Positions 18,453 to 28,079 are shown, counted from the first letter of the stretch. The stretch is DNA of 64,000 nt from Asaia krungthepensis NRIC 0535 (GCF_025995175.1 NZ_BAPV01000012.1:1-64000), one strand, 5' to 3'. A program made the numbers and translations. Notes: generated by a model not told the origin, from the sequence alone.

Positions 18453-21400
18453 ATGAACATCCTGTCTCCCGTGGCCGCCGCGTCGGCCACGCTGCTGCCG
18501 CTCACCCCGTCGGCCGGCATCCTTTCCGCCGCTCATCTCCTCTTGCCGCAGCTTGAACGCGGCGAGCGGATCGACGCTGCCATCCTGCGCTCCGCGATGG
18601 AATCGGCTTATCGAGCCACCGATGCGTCGGGTGCTTGGGACTGGAAGGCGGCTTACGAAGCTTGCGAGGTCGCCACCGTCCTGTTCCTCCGCAAATACGG
18701 CAAGGCGCTGTTCCGTAATTCCGCGTCTCCGGCTGCACGCCTTTCCGTGCTGACGAAGATCGTCGGCCTCCTGCCGACGCACACGCGCCGTTCGGAGGAA
18801 AGCCAGACGCTCCAGCAATTCTCGACGCCGCTGCCGCTCGGTCTTGCCGCACTGACCGCCGCCGCGATCGCGCCAGATGATCGCGTGCTGGAACCCTCGG
18901 CCGGCACCGGCCTCATGGCGATCCTCGCCCAGACGGCAGGCGGCTCTCTCATCCTCAACGAACTGGCCGACACCCGCGCCGAGCTGCTCGCCTCCCTCTT
19001 TCCGGCCATTCCCGTCACCCGGTTCGACGCCGCGCAGATCGACGATCATCTCGATCCCTCGGCAGTCCCTTCCGTCGTGCTGATGAATCCGCCGTTCTCG
19101 GCGATGGCACATGTCGCGGGCCGCATGCAGGATGCCGGCTTCCGCCATATCGCCTCGGCGCTGAACCGTCTCGCGCCCGGTGGCCGCCTAGTCGCGATCA
19201 CCGGCGCCAATGTCGGGCCGGAACTGCCGGACTGGCGCGACGCCTTCGTCGCCTTACAGGCGCGGGGACGTGTCGTGTTCTCCGCCGCCATCGCCGGATC
19301 GGTCTATCAGAAGCATGGCACGACGTTCCCGACGCGGCTGACTGTCATCGACAAGCTGCCGGCCGACGATCCGACCGTGTTGCCGGTATCGCCGGGCGTG
19401 GCGCCGGATGCCGTCACGCTGCTCGGCTGGATCAAGGCGCAGGTGCCACCGCGTCTGCCCGTGGCGCTGCCTGCGAATGGCCTGCCGGTCGCCATCGCGC
19501 CAAAATCCGTGCGCGGCTATCTGGCTCGCACAGCGGCTTCACGTCCGGCTGTCGCTGTCTCGGCCGATCCCGAGGGCGTCGAACTCGCCTACGCGACCGT
19601 GGACTGGACGCCGCCCGAGGGCGGGCATCTCACCGAGGCGATCTACGAGACCTACGGATTGCAGTCGATCCGCATTCCCGGCTCTCAGGCTCACCCGACC
19701 AAGCTGGTGCAATCTGCGGCAATGGCGAGCGTCGCGCCGCCCCGGCCGAGCTATCGCCCGATGCTGCCCGTCAACATTTGCACACTGCTGTCGGACGCGC
19801 AGCTTGAGACCGTCGTCTATGCCGGCGAGGCGCATGGCGATTACCTCGCCGGATCGTGGACGGTCGATGCCACCTTCGATGTCGTCCAGGCGGCGCCCGC
19901 CGATGCTGCGAACGCCGTGCGCTTCCGCCGCGGCTTCATGCTCGGCGACGGCACCGGCGCCGGCAAAGGCCGCCAGTCGGCCGGCATCATCCTCGACAAC
20001 TGGATGCAGGGGCGCCGCAAGGCGGTGTGGATCAGCAAATCCGACAAGCTGATCGAGGACGCGCAACGCGACTGGTCGGCGCTCGGCATGGAGCGCCTGC
20101 TGGTCACGCCGCTGTCGCGCTTTCCGCAAGGCAAGCCGATTGCGCTCAGTGAAGGCGTCCTGTTTGCAACCTATGCCACGCTACGCTCCGACGAGCGCGG
20201 TGAAAAGGTTTCGCGCGTTCGCCAGATCGTTGATTGGTTGGGGACCGATTTCGATGGAGTCCTCATCTTCGACGAGAGCCATGCCATGCAGAACGCCGGT
20301 GGAGGCAAGAGCGAACGCGGTGACGTTGCCCCCTCGCAGCAGGGGCGCGCGGGGCTTCGCCTGCAACATGCGCTGCCCGATGCCCGCGTCGTCTATGTCT
20401 CCGCGACCGGCGCCACCACCGTCCATAATCTCGCCTATGCCCATCGGCTCGGCCTCTGGGGTGGCGACGATTTCCCGTTCTCGACGAGGGCCGAGTTCGT
20501 CGAGGCGATCGAGGATGGCGGCGTCGCGGCAATGGAGGTGCTGGCCCGCGACCTGCGTTCACTCGGCCTCTACACCGCCCGTTCGCTCTCCTATGACGGC
20601 GTGGAATATGAGCTGGTCGAGCATCAGCTCACCGACGAACAGCGCCGCATTTACGACGCCTATGCCGGCGCGTTCGCCATCATCCATAATCATCTGGATG
20701 CCGCGATGCAGGCCGCGAACATCACGGGTTCGGACGGCACGCTGAACCGGCAGGCCAAGTCGGCGGCACGTTCGGCGTTCGACAGCGCCAAGCAGCGCTT
20801 CTTCGGCCATCTCCTCACCAGCATGAAGACGCCGACGCTGATCCGGGCGATCGAAGCCGATCTCGACGCTGGCCACGCCGCTGTCGTGCAGATCGTCTCC
20901 ACCGGCGAGGCGCTGATGGAACGGCGGCTGGCCGAGATCCCCACCGAGGAATGGAACGACATCCGGGTCGACATCACGCCGAGGGAGTACGTTCTGGATT
21001 ACCTCGCCCATAGTTTCCCGGTGCAGCTCTACGAGCCGTTCACCGACAGTGAGGGCAATCTGTCGTCGCGCCCCGTCACACGCGACGGCCAGCCGGTCGA
21101 AAGCCGCGAAGCCGTCGCCCGCCGTGACGAGCTGATCGAACATCTGGCTAGCCTGCCGCCCGTGCCCGGCGCGCTCGACCAGATCGTCCAGCGCTTCGGC
21201 ACCGACATGGTGGCCGAGGTGACGGGGCGGTCACGGCGCATCGTCCGCAAGCCGGGTGCCGGCGTCATGGGCGACCGCTTTGCCGTCGAGAACCGCGCGC
21301 CCTCCGCCAATCTCGCCGAAACCGCCGCCTTCATGGACGATGTGAAGCGGGTGCTGGTGTTCTCCGATGCCGGCGGCACGGGCCGCAGCTACCATGCGGA

Positions 21401-22784
21401 ACTGTCGGCGAAGAACCAGCGGCTGCGCGTCCATTATCTGCTCGAACCGGGCTGGAAGGCCGATGCCGCCATTCAGGGTCTCGGCCGCACCAACCGCACC
21501 AATCAGGCGCAGCCGCCACTTTTTCGCCCGATCGCGACCGACGTGAAGGCCGAGAAGCGCTTCCTCTCCACCATCGCCCGGCGGCTCGATACGCTGGGCG
21601 CCATCACGCGCGGGCAGCGCCAGACTGGCGGCCAAGGGCTGTTCCGTCCCGAGGACAACCTGGAATCGCCTTACGCCCGCGACGCGCTGCGCCAGCTCTA
21701 CCTGCTGATCGTGCGCGGCAAGATCGACGGGTGCTCGCTGGCTCGCTTTCAGTCGGCGACTGGCCTCAAGCTGATGGACGACAACGGCATCAAGGATGAT
21801 TTGCCGCCGATCACCACATTCCTCAACCGCCTGCTGGCGCTGACCATCGAGCTTCAGGGCATCCTGTTCACCGCCTTCGAGCAACTGCTCGACGCCAAGG
21901 TGCAGGGCGCCATCGCCAGCGGCGTCTATGATGTCGGGCTGGAAACGCTGACGGCGGAGAGCTTCGTCGTCACCGATCGCAAGGTGATCTACACGCACCC
22001 GGCGACCGGCGCGGAAACGCGGCTTCTCACCATCACCGAGAAACGACGCAACCGGCCGATGACGCTGGCCGACGCGCTGGCCTATGTCGATGCCGATCAT
22101 GGCAAGCTGCTGGTCAACGCCAAATCCGGCCGCGCCGCCGTGCAGGTGTCCGCCCCTTCGCTGATGCTCGACGATGGCGAGATCGAACGCCGCGTCCGGC
22201 TGATCCGGCCGATGGAGCATCATCATGCCTCGTTGAAGATGATGGCCGACAGCCATTGGGAGGAGACCGACCGGGCCACCTTCACTGCTGCCTGGAACCG
22301 CGAATGCGCCGAGGTGCCGGAGTTCGAGGATTCGACGCTCCATATTGTCGCCGGACTGCTCCTGCCGGTGTGGAAGCGGCTGCCCAACGAGTCGACGCGG
22401 GTCTATCGGCTCCAGACCGACGACGGCGAGCGCATCATCGGCCGCCGGGTGTCTCCGGCCTGGGCGGCGAATGCGGCCTCGACCGGCACGGCGAGCCTCT
22501 CGGCCGAGGATGCGCATCGGGCGCTGCTCGACGGGCGCACCATCCTGGATCTGGCCGAGGGACTTCAGCTTCGGCGTGTCCGCGTCATGAGCGCGAACCG
22601 GATCGAGCTGACCGGGTTCACCGAGGCGATGCGCGAACGTCTGCGCGCCCATGGCCTCTTCACCGAGATCATCTCGTGGAAACTGCGCTTCTTCGTCCCC
22701 GTCGATGCCAGCGGCATCATGGTGCTCGAAAAGCTCCTCGCCACCTATGCCATCGTGCGCATTTCCGAGCGGGAGGTTGCGTGA
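18453..22784 (+). CDS. Strawberry-notch-type protein: adenine methyltransferase fused to SF2 helicase
   Basis: The protein has 1443 residues. Near 145-215 lies an S-adenosylmethionine-dependent methyltransferase with VLEPSAGTGLMA (motif I) and VLMNPPFSAM (NPPF catalytic motif, about 211), predicting N6-adenine or similar methylation. From about 490 there is a large SF2 helicase with GDGTGAGKGRQSAG (Walker A), IFDESHAMQN (DExH) and later QGLGRTNRTNQAQPP (motif VI region). Such strawberry-notch NTPase proteins are core genes of alphaproteobacterial ICEs and plasmids. Modifying or unwinding element DNA on entry is a reasonable inference. I chose the ATG at MNILSPVAAA. A TTG frame extension of 11 codons is less likely. 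The stop overlaps the Toprim ATG by one base. Confidence 0.9.
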   Translation: MNILSPVAAASATLLPLTPSAGILSAAHLLLPQLERGERIDAAILRSAMESAYRATDASGAWDWKAAYEACEVATVLFLRKYGKALFRNSASPAARLSVLTKIVGLLPTHTRRSEESQTLQQFSTPLPLGLAALTAAAIAPDDRVLEPSAGTGLMAILAQTAGGSLILNELADTRAELLASLFPAIPVTRFDAAQIDDHLDPSAVPSVVLMNPPFSAMAHVAGRMQDAGFRHIASALNRLAPGGRLVAITGANVGPELPDWRDAFVALQARGRVVFSAAIAGSVYQKHGTTFPTRLTVIDKLPADDPTVLPVSPGVAPDAVTLLGWIKAQVPPRLPVALPANGLPVAIAPKSVRGYLARTAASRPAVAVSADPEGVELAYATVDWTPPEGGHLTEAIYETYGLQSIRIPGSQAHPTKLVQSAAMASVAPPRPSYRPMLPVNICTLLSDAQLETVVYAGEAHGDYLAGSWTVDATFDVVQAAPADAANAVRFRRGFMLGDGTGAGKGRQSAGIILDNWMQGRRKAVWISKSDKLIEDAQRDWSALGMERLLVTPLSRFPQGKPIALSEGVLFATYATLRSDERGEKVSRVRQIVDWLGTDFDGVLIFDESHAMQNAGGGKSERGDVAPSQQGRAGLRLQHALPDARVVYVSATGATTVHNLAYAHRLGLWGGDDFPFSTRAEFVEAIEDGGVAAMEVLARDLRSLGLYTARSLSYDGVEYELVEHQLTDEQRRIYDAYAGAFAIIHNHLDAAMQAANITGSDGTLNRQAKSAARSAFDSAKQRFFGHLLTSMKTPTLIRAIEADLDAGHAAVVQIVSTGEALMERRLAEIPTEEWNDIRVDITPREYVLDYLAHSFPVQLYEPFTDSEGNLSSRPVTRDGQPVESREAVARRDELIEHLASLPPVPGALDQIVQRFGTDMVAEVTGRSRRIVRKPGAGVMGDRFAVENRAPSANLAETAAFMDDVKRVLVFSDAGGTGRSYHAELSAKNQRLRVHYLLEPGWKADAAIQGLGRTNRTNQAQPPLFRPIATDVKAEKRFLSTIARRLDTLGAITRGQRQTGGQGLFRPEDNLESPYARDALRQLYLLIVRGKIDGCSLARFQSATGLKLMDDNGIKDDLPPITTFLNRLLALTIELQGILFTAFEQLLDAKVQGAIASGVYDVGLETLTAESFVVTDRKVIYTHPATGAETRLLTITEKRRNRPMTLADALAYVDADHGKLLVNAKSGRAAVQVSAPSLMLDDGEIERRVRLIRPMEHHHASLKMMADSHWEETDRATFTAAWNRECAEVPEFEDSTLHIVAGLLLPVWKRLPNESTRVYRLQTDDGERIIGRRVSPAWAANAASTGTASLSAEDAHRALLDGRTILDLAEGLQLRRVRVMSANRIELTGFTEAMRERLRAHGLFTEIISWKLRFFVPVDASGIMVLEKLLATYAIVRISEREVA

Positions 22785-23821
22785 TGGCGCGTGTCGACGC
22801 TTCCGAACTGGCGCACCGTCTCAGCCGACAGGCCGAGGCGGTATGCCGCGAATATCTCGACGCCGGCCGACGCCAGGGCCATTACTGGCAGGTCGGCGAT
22901 GTCCGCAACACGCCGGGCCGCTCGATGTTCGTGCGGCTGAAGGACACGGCGAAAGGCCCGGCCGGTAAATGGACCGATGCCGCCACGTCCGAACATGGCG
23001 ACCTGCTCGATGTGATCCGCGAGAGCCTTGGCCTCATCGACTTCAGCGATGTCGCCGAGGAAGCGCGTCGATTCCTCAGCCTGCCACATCCCGAACCGGA
23101 GCCACCGCCCAAAAGACACGCCAATATGCCGGCCCCGTCGGGATCGGCCGAGGCAGCACGACGGCTCGTCGTCTTATCGCAGCCGATCGGCGGAACGCTC
23201 GTGGAAGCGTATCTCCGCAATCGCGGCATTACGGCTTTGCACGGAACCGGAAACCTGCATTTCCATCCGCGCTGCTATTACCGGCCCGATCATGGGCCGA
23301 CCGAGCAATGGCCGGCGATGATCGCCGCCGTCACCGATCTCTCCGGCAAAACCACCGGCGCGCATCGGACATGGCTTGCCCCCGACGGCTCCGATAAGGC
23401 GCCGATCGACATCCAGCGCAAGGCGATGGGCGATCTCCTCGGCAATGCGGTGCGCTTCGGCATCGCCGGCGACGTGATGGCGGCAGGCGAAGGCATCGAA
23501 ACCATCCTGTCGGCACGGCAGGCGATCCCCGGCATGGCGATGGCTGCGGCATTGTCGGCAGCACACCTCACAGCCATTCTGTTCCCGGACACGCTGCGTC
23601 GGCTCTACATCGTCCGTGACAACGATCCCGCAGGTGACGGCGCGCGGGACAACCTCATCGAACGGGCGAACGCGGCTGGGATCGAGGCGGTCGTGCTCTC
23701 GCCGCGGCTTGGGGACTTCAACGAGGATCTCCGGCACTTCGGCACGGATGCGCTCCGCGCCATGCTCAGGGTGCAACTCGCCCCGCAGGATGTCGCCCGC
23801 TTCCTATCTCTGGCGGCATAG
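22784..23821 (+). CDS. Toprim-domain (primase-like) protein, DUF7146 type
   Basis: This 345-residue protein has an N-terminal part typical of plasmid DUF7146/Toprim proteins (YWQVGDVRNTPGRSMFVRL, then GKWTDAATSEHGDLLDVI). The Toprim domain follows, with AAGEGIETILSARQ (catalytic Glu, about 235) and YIVRDNDPAGDGARD (DxD-like, about 278). Toprim proteins make or cut nucleic acids. Here a primase acting on incoming single-stranded DNA is likely. The start overlaps the strawberry-notch stop by a single base (TGATG) with GGGAGG about 6 bases upstream. The pair is a stable unit in related elements. Confidence 0.88.
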   Translation: MARVDASELAHRLSRQAEAVCREYLDAGRRQGHYWQVGDVRNTPGRSMFVRLKDTAKGPAGKWTDAATSEHGDLLDVIRESLGLIDFSDVAEEARRFLSLPHPEPEPPPKRHANMPAPSGSAEAARRLVVLSQPIGGTLVEAYLRNRGITALHGTGNLHFHPRCYYRPDHGPTEQWPAMIAAVTDLSGKTTGAHRTWLAPDGSDKAPIDIQRKAMGDLLGNAVRFGIAGDVMAAGEGIETILSARQAIPGMAMAAALSAAHLTAILFPDTLRRLYIVRDNDPAGDGARDNLIERANAAGIEAVVLSPRLGDFNEDLRHFGTDALRAMLRVQLAPQDVARFLSLAA

Positions 23822-24128
23822 CCGGAAGGAAGGAAGGTGGCAGGGTGGTCGCCATGCCCGCCCGGAAGCTCCCGACATCGGAAGAGGACCGCGCCTCGGC
23901 CTTCGAGAGGGCGATCGGCCCATAGCCGGGCCGGGTCGGCAATGGCTGCGCCCGGCCATTTTCCGGCGGCGGCAAAGCCGCCTTTCCATCGCGAGGCAAA
24001 ATAGCCGGTCTCCGCCATCCTCCGCTTTGCTCCGGCCCGGCGCTGCGCGCCGGGTGCAGGCCCGTCCCGCCCACGGGCTTCGTCGCCATGAAGGCCGCGA
24101 CGGTCGCGGTCCACCGACGGAGCATCCC
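23822..24128 (+). other. Gene-free stretch with stem-loop before the DUF2493 gene
   Basis: No convincing gene is seen. GGCGGC-GGCAAA-GCCGCC followed by TTT (23965-23984) is terminator-like and may end the strawberry-notch/Toprim transcript. A short open frame beginning MPARKLPTSEEDRAS at 23854 stops after about 23 codons and could be a leader peptide, but there is no support beyond its presence. Confidence 0.4.
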
Positions 24129-25055
24129 ATGAGCGCTTACGACGACTACGAACCCCACCACGAATCCTCACCCACCGACCACATCGCACAGGAGCTTCAG
24201 CTCTATGGCTACCGTCCTTCCGAGGACGAACCCGATCCCCGCCCGGCGCCGGAGGACCGCATCATCGAAGGCGCCGTCGCCGACATCTTCGACGCCCTCG
24301 TCGCCACGATGGTCGACACCAGCCTTGACCACGATCTCGACGATCTCCTCTGGTCGACCGTCAATATGTTCCACCGCGCCGTCGATCGGGTCGAGCGCAA
24401 GCTGGACGACAACGAGCAGGGACAGAAGCGCCTTCAGCGTGAACAGGATGGCTCCGAGGTCAAATCCGTCCAGCTCGAAAGCCTGATCGAAGTCGGGCAA
24501 TCGCTGATCGAGCGCCGCGACAGCCTGGAAGTGTTCCGCGACAGCGCCGCCGACCGCTACCTCCGCATCACCGGCTCACCCTGGTCACAGCGCACCGGAT
24601 CGCGCGTCAACCACCGCCAGCTCACCTCCGCAGTAATCGACAGCCGCGATTTTCTTGCCGCCAAGCGACGCGCCGAAACCGAGGTGCTGGTGCCCGCAGG
24701 GTCGAAGATCGCCTTCACCGGCGGCGACACCGCCGACCACAAGCTGATCTGGGCCAAGCTTGATCAGGTTCACGCCAAGCACCCCGACATGGTGCTGCTG
24801 CACGGCGGTTCCCCCAAAGGCGCCGAGAAGATCGCCGCCCGCTGGGCTGAGACTCGGCATGTGCCGCAGGTCGCCTTCAAGCCCGACTGGACAAAACATG
24901 CCAAGGCCGCGCCCTTCAAACGCAACGACGCCATGCTGGCCGTCATGCCGATCGGCGTCATCGTCTTCCCCGGCACGGGCATCCAGGACAATCTCGCCGA
25001 CAAGGCCCGCAAGCTCGGCATCCCGGTCTATCGGTTCGGCTCAGGCGGCGCGTAA
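24129..25055 (+). CDS. DUF2493 (SLOG-superfamily) protein
   Basis: This 308-residue protein has an N-terminal region rich in Asp and His (residues 1-150, mostly helical, with RVERKLDDNEQGQKRLQREQ as coiled coil). A C-terminal DUF2493/YspA-like SLOG domain follows, with KIAFTGGDTADHKLIWAKLD, VLLHGGSPKGAEKIAARWAE and VIVFPGTGIQDNLADKAR. This fold binds nucleotides or their derivatives. The family is a constant member of alphaproteobacterial ICEs, usually after the Toprim gene. The frame is open far upstream, but the ATG at the end of the preceding spacer fits the family start. The ligand is unknown. Confidence 0.88.
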   Translation: MSAYDDYEPHHESSPTDHIAQELQLYGYRPSEDEPDPRPAPEDRIIEGAVADIFDALVATMVDTSLDHDLDDLLWSTVNMFHRAVDRVERKLDDNEQGQKRLQREQDGSEVKSVQLESLIEVGQSLIERRDSLEVFRDSAADRYLRITGSPWSQRTGSRVNHRQLTSAVIDSRDFLAAKRRAETEVLVPAGSKIAFTGGDTADHKLIWAKLDQVHAKHPDMVLLHGGSPKGAEKIAARWAETRHVPQVAFKPDWTKHAKAAPFKRNDAMLAVMPIGVIVFPGTGIQDNLADKARKLGIPVYRFGSGGA

Positions 25056-25087
25056 GCGCCGCCTGCCTCCACGACCCGGACATGCAG

Positions 25088-25792
25088 TCAGGACTGCTGA
25101 CGCCAGAACTGCGTGCTGTAGTTATTAAGCCCGCGACTATAGGAATCGACCGTCACCTGAAACGTCTCTGGAATCTGGGCGCCATCACCGCCATCCCTGA
25201 AATAATCACGTACCGAATAGAGCGCCCCGCGCATCAGATGCTCCCATGTCTGGTAGAGCCTGTTTTGAAGCTCCTGTTCCTGCTTGGCGGCACTCGGCTT
25301 TCGCTTGGGCGTTTGCATCGTGTAGTCCGGGCGCGGGTCGTGATGGTGGACGAAGGTGATGCTGCCCCATTGCCATTCTTCCGCGATCGTCCTTCGCCAG
25401 CGATAGCTCACTCTGACGCTCATCTGCCTGCTGAAGCGATAAGGCGGCATGATCTGGTCATTGATCTGGAATAGCTGCGCATCGGCCTGTTCGGTTTCCA
25501 TCCGCCGCTTCATGGCATCGACGGCGAATGTCAGATCGCGGCCAGCCCGTCGAAGGGCATTTCCTGTCTCTTCGCGTTTGCGTGCTGACTTGGCGATCCG
25601 GTGCCTTGCCAACGCCTGATCGAAATAGTGGAGCTGTGTCGAAACATAGGAGCCGCAACGACTGAGAGGGAGACGATGCAGTTCACCTGTCCGCTCTTCC
25701 CGGATCGCCTGATCGACAAGATCGTGAAGCTCTCTGCTGTCGATAGCTTTGAGGGCATCCTGTTCATCGCGAGAGATAGTGATCTCGCCCAT
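25088..25792 (-). CDS. Uncharacterised protein, 234 residues, opposite strand to the core
   Basis: The product begins MGEITISRDEQDALKAIDSR and is rich in Arg, Gln and aromatic residues, with a long helical middle (RIAKSARKREETGNALRRAG). No family is recognised. It faces the DUF2493 gene, and the two stops are about 30 bp apart. Codon use and the length of the frame make it likely to be real. Its ATG lies inside the 3' end of a shorter upstream frame, so the two could be coupled. It may be an insertion into the ICE core or an accessory core gene. Confidence 0.65.
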   Translation of the reverse strand: MGEITISRDEQDALKAIDSRELHDLVDQAIREERTGELHRLPLSRCGSYVSTQLHYFDQALARHRIAKSARKREETGNALRRAGRDLTFAVDAMKRRMETEQADAQLFQINDQIMPPYRFSRQMSVRVSYRWRRTIAEEWQWGSITFVHHHDPRPDYTMQTPKRKPSAAKQEQELQNRLYQTWEHLMRGALYSVRDYFRDGGDGAQIPETFQVTVDSYSRGLNNYSTQFWRQQS

Positions 25793-26000
25793 AGTGCATT
25801 GCCTCGCGGTAGATTTCTGAATCGTCGTGTAATCTTACCATCTGCTTTGGACCGAAGACAGGTTTCGGACGTTGCCCTTCGGGCCGCGCTTTCGGCTGCG
25901 CCGGAACCACGCCTGCGTCGTGTTTCCGCCATTCGGCTTCAATCGCTAACGCGCAAGGCGGGCGTATTGGCGCCACGATCGTCGATCCGGCTCGCAGCAA
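25764..26000 (-). CDS. Possible small protein overlapping the start of the preceding frame
   Basis: The frame gives up to 78 residues from a TTG start, or about 70 from a GTG. The last 45 residues (PKPVFGPKQMVRLHDDSEI then YREAMHYGRDHYLSR) look protein-like and lack the low-complexity bias of shadow frames. It overlaps the next gene by 29 bp. No domain is recognised and the start is not decided by a clear ribosome site, so this is a low-confidence gene. Confidence 0.35.
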   Translation of the reverse strand: MLRAGSTIVAPIRPPCALAIEAEWRKHDAGVVPAQPKARPEGQRPKPVFGPKQMVRLHDDSEIYREAMHYGRDHYLSR

Positions 26001-26377
26001 CTGCGATGCGCGCCAGCACCGTGATGGTCACACCCTTTCCCCGAGGAGCAGATCGCGGCCCCTGAACTCGGCGATATCCAACATCCCTCGCTGGCCCTGT
26101 CATCCCCCGATAGCCGAACGTGGTGCGATCCGGGATCGGCAGATGCGGCATGGTCCATGACAACCAGCTCCCGATGGCGCGAAGCACCACTCCCGCTTCA
26201 TCAGCGCAATTCCTTGGTCCGGCCGAGGGCCTGACGCCATCAACCCTTAAAGGGTCGGACTACGCAAAGCGTGCCGCCGCTGCGGTTTCACCTTCGCGGT
26301 GATTGCGGCCCACGGCCGGACACTTCGGGCGCCTGTCAGCGGGGGATGGTCCTCCGCTCGAAACAGGAGCCGGATCG
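26001..26377. other. Gene-free stretch
   Basis: Only short shadow frames are present. A small inverted repeat, ACCCTT-A-AAGGGT (26243-26255), is the one visible signal and could be an operator or part of a promoter for the small membrane-protein genes that follow. No RNA gene or insertion sequence end was recognised. Confidence 0.4.
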
Positions 26378-26545
26378 ATGTCCTTCCCCGACGCACACGT
26401 CTTCGCCTTCAGCCTCGCCACCACCCTCATGGCCGTCATCGTCATCTTCCGCGCCGGCGACGGCACGCTGTCGGTGACACCGGCCGCTGAATATGATGGC
26501 GACAGCGCCGCCATCGTCGATGAAATCGACCCTTTCGCCCTATGA
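26378..26545 (+). CDS. Small single-pass membrane protein, 55 residues
   Basis: AGGAG about 7 bases upstream marks the ATG. The product has an N-terminal transmembrane helix (FAFSLATTLMAVIVIF, about 9-24) followed by a polar, acidic tail ending in DEIDPFAL. No family is recognised. It is followed by a second membrane protein gene and preceded by a gene-free stretch. Similar tiny membrane proteins occur at this place in alphaproteobacterial ICEs, but its function is unknown. Confidence 0.6.
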   Translation: MSFPDAHVFAFSLATTLMAVIVIFRAGDGTLSVTPAAEYDGDSAAIVDEIDPFAL

Positions 26546-26685
26546 CGGGGCGAAGATCATTGCAAGCGATGCGGAAACCCCGCGGGTTTCCGCTCCCGCC
26601 GTGGCTCACGTTCTGCTATAGTTCTCATCGCGCCGTGGTGGTGGTGGTGGCGCGACCGTCAGACCTTCGTCCCGGAGACACCACC

Positions 26686-27126
26686 ATGATCTTTCTCGGC
26701 ATTCTTCTGTCCATCGCGGCCGTCGGCTTCTTCTGCTGGCTGCTGTTCACGCTCGCCGTCTTCGCCTTGCCGTTCTTCGCAGGTGTAAGCGTCGGCCTAT
26801 GGGCCTATGACACCGGCGCGGGCTGGCTGGGCGCAATCCTCGTCGGCGCATTTGCCGGCGGGCTGACGTTCGGCATCGGCCAGTTCCTGCTCGCGGTCGT
26901 CCGCCCCATCTGGGCCAAACTCGCGATCGCGGCGATCTTCGTCGCGCCCGCCGTCATTGCCGGCTATCACGCGGTCTACGGTATCGTGAAACACACAATG
27001 CTCTCGGAAACCTGGCAGGTCGTATTCTCCATCATTGGCGCCGTCGCCGTAGGCGTCACCGCATTCCTGCGCGTGGCGGGATTGGCGGCTACCGACCTGT
27101 CGGTCGGGACCACGGCGCGGGCCTGA
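26686..27126 (+). CDS. Multi-pass membrane protein, 146 residues
   Basis: The ATG with GGAGA about 8 bases upstream was chosen. The frame is open further upstream but without protein-like sequence. Four hydrophobic segments are visible: about 2-22, 25-45 (with FAGVSVGLWAYDTGAGWLGA), 80-100 and 112-132. It is therefore an inner-membrane protein. The glycine-rich middle (GAFAGGLTFGIGQFLLAVV) suggests tight helix packing. No family can be named. It lies in the conserved stretch between the DUF2493 and DUF736 genes. Confidence 0.75.
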   Translation: MIFLGILLSIAAVGFFCWLLFTLAVFALPFFAGVSVGLWAYDTGAGWLGAILVGAFAGGLTFGIGQFLLAVVRPIWAKLAIAAIFVAPAVIAGYHAVYGIVKHTMLSETWQVVFSIIGAVAVGVTAFLRVAGLAATDLSVGTTARA

Positions 27127-27692
27127 GACACGCACGGACCCATTCCACGACGTCAGACCGGAGAGACTTCGCTTTGGTCCGGCGTCGAAGGTGGGCGCAG
27201 GCCGGCGTTGCACGGATCGCCATAGAGGCCCAAGGTCGCCGCCCATGAAGCGCATGGGCAGGACGGCGAATACCGACGCGAACCGATCATAGCAGGGTTG
27301 GATCGGGGCGTTTTTTCCCCGTGGCCGGGTGAGGACAGGCGTACAGGCGATGGCCCGGAAACCGGGAGGGTGAGGCGCCGGTGACGCCGAGCGGGTTCCT
27401 GCCGGTTGCGAGATGTCGCCAATGCCTCCGTCTTTCTTCCGTTGATCGAACGCACCTGGCGGCCTCTCCAATGGCTTGATCTGGCCGAAGGCCGGCTTCG
27501 CCTCGACCGCCTATGCCGCAACGGCGGCGTCAGACTTTCTTCCCCTGGGCGTGCCGCCCATTCCTCGCGCAGCAACAAAGTCCTCCTTGGCCGTCTCGCC
27601 CCTTCGGGGTGCTGCGTCTGTCGCCTCCGGCCCACCGATCGCCATCGAGGCCGCATGGTGCGGGCTCGAGAACGGAAAGACGGAGACTAACA
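27127..27692 (+). other. 566-bp gene-poor stretch upstream of DUF736
   Basis: No convincing gene is present. Overlapping open frames on the plus strand from 27406 and 27476 run into or past the DUF736 start in other frames, and they read as Ala/Pro/Arg-rich shadows. CGGGG-N8-CCCCG with a T-rich loop (about 27305-27322) could form a hairpin. The region probably holds the DUF736 promoter, and a small leader frame cannot be excluded. Confidence 0.35.
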
Positions 27693-28019
27693 ATGGCGAC
27701 CATCGGCACCTTCAAGAAGACCGGCTCGAACGAGTTCACCGGCGAAATCGTCACCCTCAGCGTCCAGGCCAAGGGCGTGCGCATCGTCCCCGACCTGCGC
27801 GCCACCGGCGAAAACGCTCCCAGCCACCGCGTGCTGGTCGGCCGCGCCGAGATCGGCGCCGCATGGTCCAAGCGCTCCAACGAGGGCCGCGACTATCTGG
27901 GCCTCAAGCTCGACGATCCGAGTTTCAACGCCCCGATCTACGCCAACCTCTTCGACGACGAGGACAGCGACACCTTCTCGCTGATCTGGTCCCGCCCGAA
28001 CGGGCGCCGGGGCGACTGA
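27693..28019 (+). CDS. DUF736 family protein, copy 1
   Basis: This 108-residue protein has the full DUF736 pattern: MATIGTFKKTGSNEFTGEI, RIVPDLRATGENAPSHRVLV, GAAWSKRSNEGRDYLGLKLD and DPSFNAPIYANLFDDEDSD. DUF736 proteins are small cytoplasmic proteins found across alphaproteobacterial conjugative elements. Their role is unknown, with DNA processing or regulation during transfer often guessed. CGGAGA precedes the ATG. A more divergent DUF736 protein is encoded before the lytic transglycosylase gene. A cargo block begins immediately after this gene. Confidence 0.92.
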   Translation: MATIGTFKKTGSNEFTGEIVTLSVQAKGVRIVPDLRATGENAPSHRVLVGRAEIGAAWSKRSNEGRDYLGLKLDDPSFNAPIYANLFDDEDSDTFSLIWSRPNGRRGD

Positions 28020-28031
28020 CCCCGGCGCCAA

Positions 28032-28055
28032 GGCCCCGGCCAACCGGTCGGGGCC
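28032..28055. terminator. Stem-loop between DUF736 and the convergent LysR gene
   Basis: GGCCCCG and CGGGGCC form a perfect 7-bp stem extended inward by GCC/GGT across an AACC-type loop. It lies between two converging genes and could stop transcription from both sides, although no T-run is present. Confidence 0.5.
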
Positions 28056-28079
28056 GCCCTGCGGTCTTCGCCCGGAAGG

